Part shown: piece by piece, positions 41,509 through 49,248 of the stretch
Position numbering within the stretch: the stretch's first letter is position 1
Layout: every line of letters starts with the position of its first letter
Assembly (NCBI GenBank): GCA_050700835.1
Contig: JBOHDX010000128.1
Coordinates: 1 to 64,000, forward strand
Origin: JBOHDX01 sp050700835
Lineage (GTDB): Bacteria; Actinomycetota; Actinomycetes; Propionibacteriales; Nocardioidaceae
Direction: 5' to 3'
Length of the DNA: 64,000 nt
Notes under the pieces: generated by a model
Database searches by the model: none
What the model was told of the DNA's origin: nothing
Seen by the model: the letters and a program-made list of their open reading frames with translations, nothing else
Position numbers and translations under genes: made by a program

Positions 41509-43917
41509 ATGCGGATCGCAGTGATCGGAGGCGGACCGGGCGCCTTGTACTTCGCGGCCCTCGCCAAGCAGTTGGGCTCCCACCACGACATCACCGTGTG
41601 GGAGCGCAACGCAGCCGACGACACGTTCGGCTTCGGAGTCGTCTTCTCCGACGAGACGCTCGGCGGGATCGAGCACGCCGACGCCGCGATCCACGCCGCG
41701 ATGGAGTCCGAGTTCGCCCGATGGGACGACATCGACGTGCACGTCCGCGGCGAGGTCATCACCAGCGGCGGGCACGGCTTCGCGGCGATGAGCCGCCGGC
41801 GCCTGCTCGAGATCCTGCAGGGCCGTTGCCGCGAGCTGGGCGTAACGGTTCACTTCTGCACCGACGCCCCCGACGTCGACGAGCTGTCCGAGGCGTACGA
41901 CCTCGTGGTCGCCTGTGACGGTCTCAACTCCACGGTGCGAAACCGCTATGCCGCCAGCTTCGAACCGACCCTGGACGTGCGCGACTGCAAGTACATGTGG
42001 CTAGGCACAGACAAGGTGTTCGACGCGTTCAAGTTCTACATCTGCGACACCACGCACGGGATCATGCAGATCCACGGCTACCCCTACGACGCGCACGGCA
42101 GCACGTTCATCGTCGAGATGACCGAGCAGGTGTGGCGCGATGCCGGCTTCGAGCAGTTCGCCGACCGCGACTTCGTTCCCGGCGAGTCGGACGAGAAGTC
42201 GATCGATCTCATCCGCGAGCTGTTCTCCGCGGTGCTCGGCGACCACGCCGTGATGGCGAACAACTCACGGTGGATCAGCTTCACCACGATCCGCAACCAG
42301 CACTGGCGCCACGACAACGTCGTGCTGCTCGGCGACGCGGCCCACACCGCGCACTTCTCGATCGGCTCCGGCACCAAGCTGGCCATGGAGGACGCGCTCG
42401 CGCTCGCCGCCTGCCTGCACGAGCACGCCCGCCTCGTCGATGCCCTCGAGGCGTACGAGGAGGAACGCAAGCCGGTCGTCGTGTCGACCCAACGCGCGGC
42501 GCAGGCCAGCCTCGAGTGGTTCGAGAACCTCGCGCAGTACACCCACCAGGAGCCGTTGCAGTTCGCCTTCAACATCCTGACCCGGTCCAGGCGGGTGACG
42601 TACGAGAACCTCCGGTTGCGGGATCCGGAGTTCATCGACCGGATCGACCGCTGGTACGCAGACCACGAGCAGCGCAACGGCAACGCGCTCGGCGACGTGC
42701 GCCCGCCGATGTTCCAGCCGTTCCGGCTCGGCGACCTCGAGCTGCAGAACCGCGTCGTCGTGTCGCCGATGGACATGTACAAAGCGGTCGACGGCATGCC
42801 GACCGACTTCCACTTCGCCCACCTTGGCGGCAGGGCCCTCGGCAGCCCCGGCCTGGTCATGACCGAGATGGTGTGCGTGTCACCCGACGGCCGGATCACG
42901 CCCGGTTGCACCGGCCTCTGGACCGACGAGCAGGGCGACGCGTGGCGCCGGATCACCGAATTCGTGCACGCCGAGACTGAGACCAAGATCGGGCTGCAGC
43001 TCGGCCACTCCGGGGCCAAGGGGTCGACGAAGCTGATGTGGGAGGGCATCGACCAGCCATTGCAGTCCGGCAACTGGGAGGTCGTGTCCGCGTCCCCGGT
43101 TCCCTATCAGCGCGGCATCAACCAGGTGCCGCGGGAGCTGACGTGTGCGGAGATGGCGGAGATCCGCAACCAGTTCGTGGCCGCCACCAGACGCGGGCTG
43201 GCCGCCGGATTCGACGTACTGGAGCTGCACTGCGCGCACGGCTACCTACTGTCCTCGTTCATCTCGCCGGTCACCAACCTGCGCACCGACGAGTACGGCG
43301 GCTCGCTGACCAATCGGCTGCGCTTCCCGCTCGAGGTGTTCGGAGCGATGCGCGAGGTGTGGCCGGCGGACAAGCCGATGACCGTCCGCGTCTCGGCGAC
43401 CGACTGGTGCGAGGACGGCATCACCGCGGGCGACGCCCTGGCGGTTGCGCAGGCGTTCGAAGCGGCCGGCGCGGCCGCGATCGACGTGTCGACGGGCCAG
43501 GTGACATCGAGCGAGCAGCCGGCGTTCGGCCGGTCGTACCAGACGCCGTTCGCGGACCGGATCCGCAACCAGGGCCAGATCAACACCATCGCCGTCGGGG
43601 TCATCTCGTCCTACGACGACGTGAACTCGATCCTGCTGGCCGGGCGCGCCGACCTCTGCGCGCTCGGACGCGTGCACCTGTACGACCCGAACTGGACGCT
43701 GCATGCCGCGATGGACCAGGACTACGACGGCCCGGGGGTGACGTGGCCGAAGCCGTGGCTGGCCGGGCGACGCAAACCGCAGACGGGGCGTACCGACGGT
43801 CCGAAGCCGCGGCTGGAGCTCGTCCGCACCGGAACACCCGGCACCCGTCACCGCCGCTGGCGCCCCTGCGAGGGTCGGACGCAAGAATCGACATCCGGGT
43901 CGCACGGACAGCCCTAA
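41509..43917 (+). CDS. abmA: 2-Aminobenzoyl-CoA monooxygenase/reductase (fused FAD monooxygenase and OYE)
   Basis: The 802-residue protein joins two flavoenzymes. Residues 1-380 form a salicylate-hydroxylase-like FAD monooxygenase, with VIGGGPGALYFAALAK at the start and LLGDAAHTAHFSIGSG at about 280. Residues 400-770 are an old-yellow-enzyme domain with FAHLGGRALGSPGLVMTEM and LHCAHGYLLSSFISPVTNLR. This fusion is known from aerobic 2-aminobenzoate metabolism in Azoarcus/Aromatoleum, where it hydroxylates and then reduces 2-aminobenzoyl-CoA, removing aromaticity. A salicylyl-CoA 5-hydroxylase is the main alternative, but no gentisate genes are seen. The mRNA is probably leaderless. The last 20 residues come from a tandem repeat. 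Confidence 0.87.
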   Translation: MRIAVIGGGPGALYFAALAKQLGSHHDITVWERNAADDTFGFGVVFSDETLGGIEHADAAIHAAMESEFARWDDIDVHVRGEVITSGGHGFAAMSRRRLLEILQGRCRELGVTVHFCTDAPDVDELSEAYDLVVACDGLNSTVRNRYAASFEPTLDVRDCKYMWLGTDKVFDAFKFYICDTTHGIMQIHGYPYDAHGSTFIVEMTEQVWRDAGFEQFADRDFVPGESDEKSIDLIRELFSAVLGDHAVMANNSRWISFTTIRNQHWRHDNVVLLGDAAHTAHFSIGSGTKLAMEDALALAACLHEHARLVDALEAYEEERKPVVVSTQRAAQASLEWFENLAQYTHQEPLQFAFNILTRSRRVTYENLRLRDPEFIDRIDRWYADHEQRNGNALGDVRPPMFQPFRLGDLELQNRVVVSPMDMYKAVDGMPTDFHFAHLGGRALGSPGLVMTEMVCVSPDGRITPGCTGLWTDEQGDAWRRITEFVHAETETKIGLQLGHSGAKGSTKLMWEGIDQPLQSGNWEVVSASPVPYQRGINQVPRELTCAEMAEIRNQFVAATRRGLAAGFDVLELHCAHGYLLSSFISPVTNLRTDEYGGSLTNRLRFPLEVFGAMREVWPADKPMTVRVSATDWCEDGITAGDALAVAQAFEAAGAAAIDVSTGQVTSSEQPAFGRSYQTPFADRIRNQGQINTIAVGVISSYDDVNSILLAGRADLCALGRVHLYDPNWTLHAAMDQDYDGPGVTWPKPWLAGRRKPQTGRTDGPKPRLELVRTGTPGTRHRRWRPCEGRTQESTSGSHGQP

Positions 43918-44014
43918 TGCCGATTCCCCCGCCACCCCCGGCGCGGGTCGGACACAGGAATCGACATCCAGGTCGCTCGGACAGCCCTAATGCCGATTCC
44001 CCCGCCACCCCCGG
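43872..44014. repeat. Tandem pair of 70-bp hairpin repeats at the abmA 3' end
   Basis: Copies at 43872-43941 and 43945-44014 are nearly identical, period 73 bp. Each contains GAATCGACAT (or GGAATCGACAT) and ATGCCGATTC about 20 nt later, a stem of 10-11 bp with one mismatch. The first copy contains the final codons and the TAA of abmA. The pair probably acts at transcript 3' ends, like the different pair at 37920-38078. Confidence 0.88.
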
Positions 44015-44092
44015 GCTCGCGATCCGACAGTTGCGCACCACGCGTCACACAATGCGCTTGCTCATCGGCGCCCCGAACTCATTGATCGGCGC

Positions 44093-44887
44093 TCAGGTAA
44101 GGTCGACCACGACGGGGGCGTGGTCGGAGGCACCCTTGCCCTTGCGAGCCTCTCGGTCGACGTAGGCGTCGCAGACCCGGGAGACGAATCGCGCGTCGGC
44201 GTACACGAGGTCGATCCGCATGCCGCGGTTCTTGGGGAAGGCGAGCTGGCGGTAGTCCCAGTACGTGAATGCGACGTCGTATTTCAGCGCCCGGGGCATC
44301 ACGTCGGTCAGTTGGGCCTCGCGTAGCGCAGCCAGCTTCGCGCGCTCGGCAGGGGTGACATGCGTGAGTCCGTCGTACGCGCCTGTGTCCCACACGTCGT
44401 CGTCGGTCGGGGCGATGTTGAAGTCGCCCATCAGGACGAACGCCGCCCCGCTATCGCGGTCCGCGACGACGGTGGAACGCAGCGCGTCGAGCCAGCGCAG
44501 CTTGTAGTCGTAGTGCGCATGGCCGACCTCGCGGCCATTGGGCACGTAGACCGACCAGACCCGCACGCCACCGCAGGTGGCACCGATCGCCCGTTGCTCG
44601 TCCACCTCGAACATCGCGTCCTCGGGCTGGTAGCCGGGTTCGTCCAACAGTCCCCGGCGTACATCGGACACACCAATCCTGGACACGATCGCGACACCGT
44701 TCCACCTGCCCGCGCCGTGGGCGGCGACTTCGTACCCCAGAGCGCCGATCTCGGCGGTCGGGAACGCGTTGGCCGCACTCTTGGTCTCCTGCAGACAGAG
44801 GACGTCCGGCTTCGCCGACTTCAGCCAGTCAAGGACGCGGTGTAGACGGGCACCGATGCTGTTGACGTTCCACGTCGCGATCCGCAT
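44093..44887 (-). CDS. xthA: Exodeoxyribonuclease III
   Basis: The 264-residue EEP enzyme repairs abasic sites in DNA. The full ExoIII set is visible: MRIATWNVNSIGARL, CLQETK with the metal-binding Glu, YVPNGR, GDFNIAPTDDDVWD, and the C-terminal RIDLVYA and SDHAPVVVDL. Length and order match bacterial XthA. It lies 3 bp downstream of an F420-type oxidoreductase gene on the same strand. Confidence 0.93.
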   Translation of the reverse strand: MRIATWNVNSIGARLHRVLDWLKSAKPDVLCLQETKSAANAFPTAEIGALGYEVAAHGAGRWNGVAIVSRIGVSDVRRGLLDEPGYQPEDAMFEVDEQRAIGATCGGVRVWSVYVPNGREVGHAHYDYKLRWLDALRSTVVADRDSGAAFVLMGDFNIAPTDDDVWDTGAYDGLTHVTPAERAKLAALREAQLTDVMPRALKYDVAFTYWDYRQLAFPKNRGMRIDLVYADARFVSRVCDAYVDREARKGKGASDHAPVVVDLT

Positions 44888-44890
44888 GCG

Positions 44891-45325
44891 CTACGCGGGC
44901 TCGACGACGAACACCGGAATCACCCTGTCGGTCTTCGTCCGGTATCCGGCATAGGGAGGGAACGCATCCACCGCACGGTTCCACCACGTCGTGCGTTCGT
45001 CACCGGTCAGCTCCCGGGCGATCATGTCGTGCGGCTCAGGCCCATCCTGCAGCTCGACGTGCGGGTCGGCGACAAGGTTGTGGTACCACAGCGGATGCCG
45101 AGGTGCGCCGCCCTTGGACGCCACCACCGCGTAGCGGCCGTCGTGCTCGACGCGCATCAATGGCGTCTTGCGCAGCTTGCCGGTCTTGGCGCCACGTGAC
45201 GTCAAGACGATCACGGGCAGGCCGTTCTGGGTGTTGCCCTTGGATCCGCCGGTGCGCTCGTACAGCGCCACCTGGTCGCGGGTGGCAGCGGACGGACTTG
45301 GCTGGTAGTCACCATGGAGAGGCAT
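44891..45325 (-). CDS. Deazaflavin (F420)-dependent nitroreductase family protein
   Basis: The 144-residue protein matches the Ddn-like family of split-barrel F420 oxidoreductases. Typical stretches are GLPVIVLTSRGAKTGKLRKT, VASKGGAPRHPLWYHNLVAD and FPPYAGYRTKTDRVIPVFVV. Members reduce diverse substrates or bind membranes in actinobacteria. The ATG at 45325 begins the conserved block. Co-transcription with xthA is likely from the 3-bp gap. Confidence 0.84.
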   Translation of the reverse strand: MPLHGDYQPSPSAATRDQVALYERTGGSKGNTQNGLPVIVLTSRGAKTGKLRKTPLMRVEHDGRYAVVASKGGAPRHPLWYHNLVADPHVELQDGPEPHDMIARELTGDERTTWWNRAVDAFPPYAGYRTKTDRVIPVFVVEPA

Positions 45326-45435
45326 GCCAGGTGCAACGCCCGACAAGACCGGCAGATTCCGGTGGGTAGGCGTAACTGTCGGATCGTCGAGGCGGGAGCG
45401 GAGCGCCAGGCGGGGGGCCGCGGGGGTTGGACGAG

Positions 45436-45891
45436 TCAAGCCTGGCGCGCTGGGGCTGAGCCGTATAGCCGTTCGACCTGCAAGGTCAGCACAAGTCGGC
45501 GCTCGTCCACCATCGCGGTACGGAACTCGTCCCAGTCGGGATGCTCGCCAGAGATGTCGCGATAGAGCCGAACGAGTGCGTCCGCCGCCTCGTCGTCCGT
45601 CGAGGTGGTCACCGGCGAGAGGTCCGCCACGGCATCGGCAACCGTGTACGCCCACCCGTCGGCGCTGGTGGCGTGGAAAACGGCACGCGGGTCACGACGC
45701 AGGTTGCGGGTCTTCGCCCGGTCATCGGTGACCGACACCCGGATGGTGCCTGGTCCGGCATCCCATTTGTACGCAACGTTGGACAACTGCGGCCGGCCGT
45801 CGCGCCGGATGGTCGCCAGCACACCACGCCGGCGTTCGGCCAGAAGGCCGGCGAGGCCCGGGTTCCACGTATCACTCATGGACTCACTCAT
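45436..45891 (-). CDS. PPOX class F420-dependent oxidoreductase
   Basis: The 151-residue split beta-barrel protein contains LAERRRGVLATIRRDGRPQL near the N-terminus and WAYTVADAVADLSPVTTSTD. Family members use F420 or a flavin to reduce substrates such as biliverdin or fatty acids; which one is unknown. The ATG at 45891 follows GGGGGAGG at 9 nt; a second ATG at 45879 is possible. Confidence 0.85.
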   Translation of the reverse strand: MSESMSDTWNPGLAGLLAERRRGVLATIRRDGRPQLSNVAYKWDAGPGTIRVSVTDDRAKTRNLRRDPRAVFHATSADGWAYTVADAVADLSPVTTSTDDEAADALVRLYRDISGEHPDWDEFRTAMVDERRLVLTLQVERLYGSAPARQA

Positions 45892-46093
45892 GGACGTGAT
45901 CCTCCCCCTCTGGCGAACGCCTGACCAGTCGCAGCCGGACCGGGCACCCGATGACGAAGGGTGACCGCTCGTCAGCACTTCGGTGATTACGCCGCGAGCG
46001 GGGCCGCCGGCGATGAACATGAACGGTGCGGGTTCTTCTCGGGCGGGGGCTTCGGGGGCGACAGAGTCAACTCTCAAGCCCGAGGAGGGCAAC

Positions 46094-46972
46094 ATGAAGG
46101 CAGCAACTCCCCTCGCAGTCGCCGTGACGATCGCCGCGACCGCTGCCGGCATCACGACGGCGACCGCGGCAAGCCCCAGCACCGGCGCGGTGGCGCCGAA
46201 GGCTATGGCGAGCGCAGCGCACGCACTCCCACGGATCAACGTCACCACCAACGGCAAAACCATGACCGTCGGTGGATCCCTCGTGTCCGGCGCGGTCGAC
46301 GTGGTCACGGTGACCTCGCGCGAACCGGTCAGCAACCCGGTGTTCATCCGGCTCAACCGGGGCGTCTCGTACGCCCAGGTCTTCCACCTGCTGATGTCAC
46401 CGGCCGGCCAGGATCCCAACGTCGTGCGCCGTGTCGGTGCCATCGTCTTCGACGCCAACGCCAAGAGCGGCCGCCGGGTCCACGTCCAGGTCAACCTTGC
46501 GCCGGGCAGGTACCTCGGACTCGACGTCGTAGCGCTGCGTAGCGGCGCCGCTCCGCCGTTCGCGAAGTTCACGATCGCCAGGTCCGCGCACCCCGCCATG
46601 CTGCCGAAGGCGACCGGCGGCACGGTCCGAGCGATCGAGTTCGCGTTCCGCGGCAATCGGACCTTGCGTTCGGGTCAGTGGGTGCGCTGGCGCAACAATG
46701 GCTACCTGGTGCACATGTTCGTGGTGTTCAGGTCGACCAAGGCCTTCCCGGCCCGCGAGATCGCTCGCCTGCTGCGCCAAGGCAAGGACCGCCAACTCCC
46801 CAACAACCTCGGCACCCTGGCCGGAGCCGGACCCTTGTCCTGGCGCGCGGCGCAGCAGCAGCGTCTGCTGCTCAAGCCCGGGCGGTACGTCGTCGCGTGC
46901 TTCATGGACACCCAGGACGGCCGTGAGCACACCACCCTCGGGATGGAGCGCATCCTGCGCGTGGTCCGCTGA
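46094..46972 (+). CDS. Secreted cupredoxin-like protein
   Basis: The 292-residue protein has a signal peptide (ATPLAVAVTIAATAAGITTA). An N-terminal domain of about 150 residues is unrecognised. The C-terminal part looks like a cupredoxin: NNGYLVHMFVVF would supply a His, and CFMDTQDGREHTTLGM would supply Cys, His and Met, the four ligands of a type 1 copper site in the right order. An extracellular copper protein for electron transfer or binding is inferred. GAGGAGG lies 5 nt before the ATG at 46094. Confidence 0.74.
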   Translation: MKAATPLAVAVTIAATAAGITTATAASPSTGAVAPKAMASAAHALPRINVTTNGKTMTVGGSLVSGAVDVVTVTSREPVSNPVFIRLNRGVSYAQVFHLLMSPAGQDPNVVRRVGAIVFDANAKSGRRVHVQVNLAPGRYLGLDVVALRSGAAPPFAKFTIARSAHPAMLPKATGGTVRAIEFAFRGNRTLRSGQWVRWRNNGYLVHMFVVFRSTKAFPAREIARLLRQGKDRQLPNNLGTLAGAGPLSWRAAQQQRLLLKPGRYVVACFMDTQDGREHTTLGMERILRVVR

Positions 46973-46988
46973 CCTGCGACCGGCGGCT

Positions 46989-47015
46989 GGCTCCGGGGCA
47001 CCCCGCCCCGGAGCC
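46989..47015 (+). terminator. GC-rich hairpin terminator
   Basis: GGCTCCGGGGC and GCCCCGGAGCC form a perfect 11-bp stem around a 5-nt loop, 17 bp past the stop of the cupredoxin-like gene. No T-tract follows, which is usual for high-GC actinobacterial terminators. Confidence 0.75.
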
Positions 47016-47041
47016 GGCCGCTGGGTGGCAGGGTGAGTCAC

Positions 47042-48214
47042 ATGCATATGCCCCGCGCCTTTGCCGTGACCGCATCTCTCGCCCTGCTCGCCGCGGGAGC
47101 ATCGCCAGCCGCCGGTGCGCCGGTCACCGGCGTGCCCGGCGTGGTCCGCGTGCCCGGCGTGGTCGGCGTATCGAACTGCCTGCACGTGCCGCGCGCCCCG
47201 CATCCGGCGACCTTGACGAGCCGGGCGCCGCGGCGTCTGCGCGTGCACCTGGTCACGACCGGGCTGGAGGTCCCGTGGGGCATCGTGTTCCTGCCAGACG
47301 GCGACGCTCTGGTGTCCACGCGCGACCCGCGCAACATCATCGAGGTCAGGCCGGGCGGTCGCAAACGCTTCGTCAAGCACGTTCGCGCAGCGCACACCAA
47401 CGTGTCGCAGGGCGGCGAGGGTGGACTGCTCGGGCTGGCCCTGTCGCCGCACTTCCGAACCGACCACTGGGTGTACGCCTACTACAGCACCTATCGCGAC
47501 AACCGGATCGCGCGTATGCGTTGGCACAACGGACATCTCGGCGGCACGCACGTCATCCTGTCCGGGATCCCGCACGGCGTGCACCACAACGGCGGCCGGA
47601 TCGCCTTCGGCCCGGGTGGCATGCTCTTTGCCACGACCGGTGAGTCCGGCAACCCGTCACTCGCCCAGGACAAGCGGTCGCTCGGCGGCAAGATCCTGCG
47701 GATGACGCCCACCGGCCGGCCAGCGCCGGGAAACCCGTTCCCGCACTCAGTGGTGTGGACGTACGGCCATCGCAATGTCGAGGGGCTGGCATGGGACCGC
47801 ACCCACCGCCTTTGGGCCACGGAGTTCGGCAACCACCGCTTCGACGAGCTCAACTGGATCCGCCGGGGACGCGACTACGGCTGGCCTCTCGTCGAGGGTC
47901 GCTCCCGGCGGTTCACCAACCCCGTCATCACCTGGCCCACCGAGTCCGCCGGCCCGAGCGGGATCTCGATCTGGCCCAAGCCGGGTGGGGGCATCGCCTG
48001 GATCGGCGGCGTGACCGGGCAGCGACTATTCCGGGTGGTGCTGCGCAACGGTCGGGTGATCGGCAGGCATGCATACCTGCAGGGCCAGATCGGGCGGATC
48101 CGCAGCACCGCGATCTCGCCACACGGCTGGCTGTGGTTCACGACCAGCAACCGTGACGGACGCGCCACCCCGAGGCGCGGTGACGACAAGATCTTCCGGA
48201 TCAAGCTGCAGTGA
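47042..48214 (+). CDS. PQQ-dependent sugar dehydrogenase family protein, secreted
   Basis: The 390-residue protein has a signal peptide (FAVTASLALLAAGASPAAGA) and a six-bladed propeller typical of soluble aldose/glucose dehydrogenases. Motifs include TGLEVPWGIVFLPDGDALVS, GGEGGLLGLALSPHF, YRDNRIARMRW, YGHRNVEGLAWD and RGRDYGWPLVEG. It would oxidise a sugar outside the cell with PQQ. The ATG at 47042 has AGGGTGA upstream; a GTG at 47033 is the alternative. Confidence 0.87.
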   Translation: MHMPRAFAVTASLALLAAGASPAAGAPVTGVPGVVRVPGVVGVSNCLHVPRAPHPATLTSRAPRRLRVHLVTTGLEVPWGIVFLPDGDALVSTRDPRNIIEVRPGGRKRFVKHVRAAHTNVSQGGEGGLLGLALSPHFRTDHWVYAYYSTYRDNRIARMRWHNGHLGGTHVILSGIPHGVHHNGGRIAFGPGGMLFATTGESGNPSLAQDKRSLGGKILRMTPTGRPAPGNPFPHSVVWTYGHRNVEGLAWDRTHRLWATEFGNHRFDELNWIRRGRDYGWPLVEGRSRRFTNPVITWPTESAGPSGISIWPKPGGGIAWIGGVTGQRLFRVVLRNGRVIGRHAYLQGQIGRIRSTAISPHGWLWFTTSNRDGRATPRRGDDKIFRIKLQ

Positions 48215-48286
48215 CCCAGCCGGGACCACACCCCGAGCGCGCCGGCCCGAGATGTGTCGAACGCCCAGGCATGGAAGGGTTGGCCC

Positions 48287-48754
48287 ATGCCCCGAAATGA
48301 TGGCCTCCGCAAGCCCCACGTCGTCGCGGTCGAGCGCACCATCGCGGCGGACCCGCAAGCAGTGTTCGACGTGCTGGCCGACCCGGCGCAGCACCCGGTC
48401 ATCGATGGCTCGGGATCGGTCCAGGGTGTGCGGCCAGGCAACCCGAAGCGGCTCAGCCTCGGCGCGCGGTTCGGCATGGACATGAGGATCGGCGTCTCGT
48501 ACAAGATCGCCAACGTGGTCGTGGAGTACGAGGAGGGCAGGCTGATCGCCTGGCGGCACTTCGCCGGTCACCGCTGGCGCTACACGCTGACCCCGGTGCC
48601 CACGGGCACGTTGGTACGTGAGGAGTGGGACCCGACACCGGTGCCACTCAACTGGCTGGCCTACGTCCTGATGGGATTCCCGCGCAAGAACCAGGCCGGG
48701 ATGGAACAAACCCTCGTGCGTCTCGAGCAGCACCTGGCGGGCGCCAGAACCTGA
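48287..48754 (+). CDS. SRPBCC family protein (START-like)
   Basis: The 155-residue protein starts with the typical beta-strand HVVAVERTIAADPQAVFDVL and has the rest of the helix-grip fold, ending with the long C-terminal helix NQAGMEQTLVRLEQHLAG. Members bind lipids, polyketides or other hydrophobic molecules. GGAAGGG precedes the ATG at 48287. The downstream 60 bp have three copies of GAGTCAC or GTCAC and no gene. Confidence 0.82.
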   Translation: MPRNDGLRKPHVVAVERTIAADPQAVFDVLADPAQHPVIDGSGSVQGVRPGNPKRLSLGARFGMDMRIGVSYKIANVVVEYEEGRLIAWRHFAGHRWRYTLTPVPTGTLVREEWDPTPVPLNWLAYVLMGFPRKNQAGMEQTLVRLEQHLAGART

Positions 48755-48815
48755 CCCGAGTACGCCGGGACCGGCCTGCCGTCGCCGGGGTCACGGCGTC
48801 ACCGAGTCACCGCGG

Positions 48816-49244
48816 TCATCGAGTCACGCCCGTATCAACGTTGCGGAACCGCCTCATGCTGTAGACGAGCAGCGCCAGCGCCACCAGCCCGGACGCGATG
48901 ATGCTAAGCCCGGTCGCCCAGCCACCGAACGGCAGGCCGGGGCCGAACCTCCACACACGTGGCACCGTCGGATCCCAGCACCAGACGACGCCGACGGCGA
49001 TGAGACTGACGGCGCCGAAGGCGCTGACAGCGATCCTCGCCCACGTCTGCACCCCGGCCTCGGCCACGCCGAAGGCCCGGCTCTTGACAGGTTCGACCCG
49101 CCGCTGCGCCCAGGCGTACTCCTGGGAGAGCACGACGAGCCCGGCGAGCAGCAGCAACAAGCCGGGCCCGGGAAGCACGAGTGCGGCCAGCCCGGCCAGG
49201 ACCAGCACCCACCCGAGCAGGGTGACCCAGGCCCGCCTCAGCAC
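48816..49244 (-). CDS. PGPGW (TIGR02611) membrane protein
   Basis: The 142-residue protein has two pairs of membrane helices. The N-terminal pair contains LVLPGPGLLLLLAGLVVLSQ, the signature of the PGPGW family, followed by EYAWAQRRVEPVKSRA. Function is unknown. It starts 4 bp after the stop of the GGDEF-EAL gene, so the two are probably co-transcribed. Confidence 0.86.
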   Translation of the reverse strand: MLRRAWVTLLGWVLVLAGLAALVLPGPGLLLLLAGLVVLSQEYAWAQRRVEPVKSRAFGVAEAGVQTWARIAVSAFGAVSLIAVGVVWCWDPTVPRVWRFGPGLPFGGWATGLSIIASGLVALALLVYSMRRFRNVDTGVTR

Positions 49245-49248
49245 GGGA

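Noticed and set aside
41509..43917. Salicylyl-CoA 5-hydroxylase of a gentisate pathway
   Set aside because: The old-yellow-enzyme domain, the CoA ligase type and beta-oxidation genes fit 2-aminobenzoate better, and no gentisate dioxygenase is present. It stays as the main alternative.
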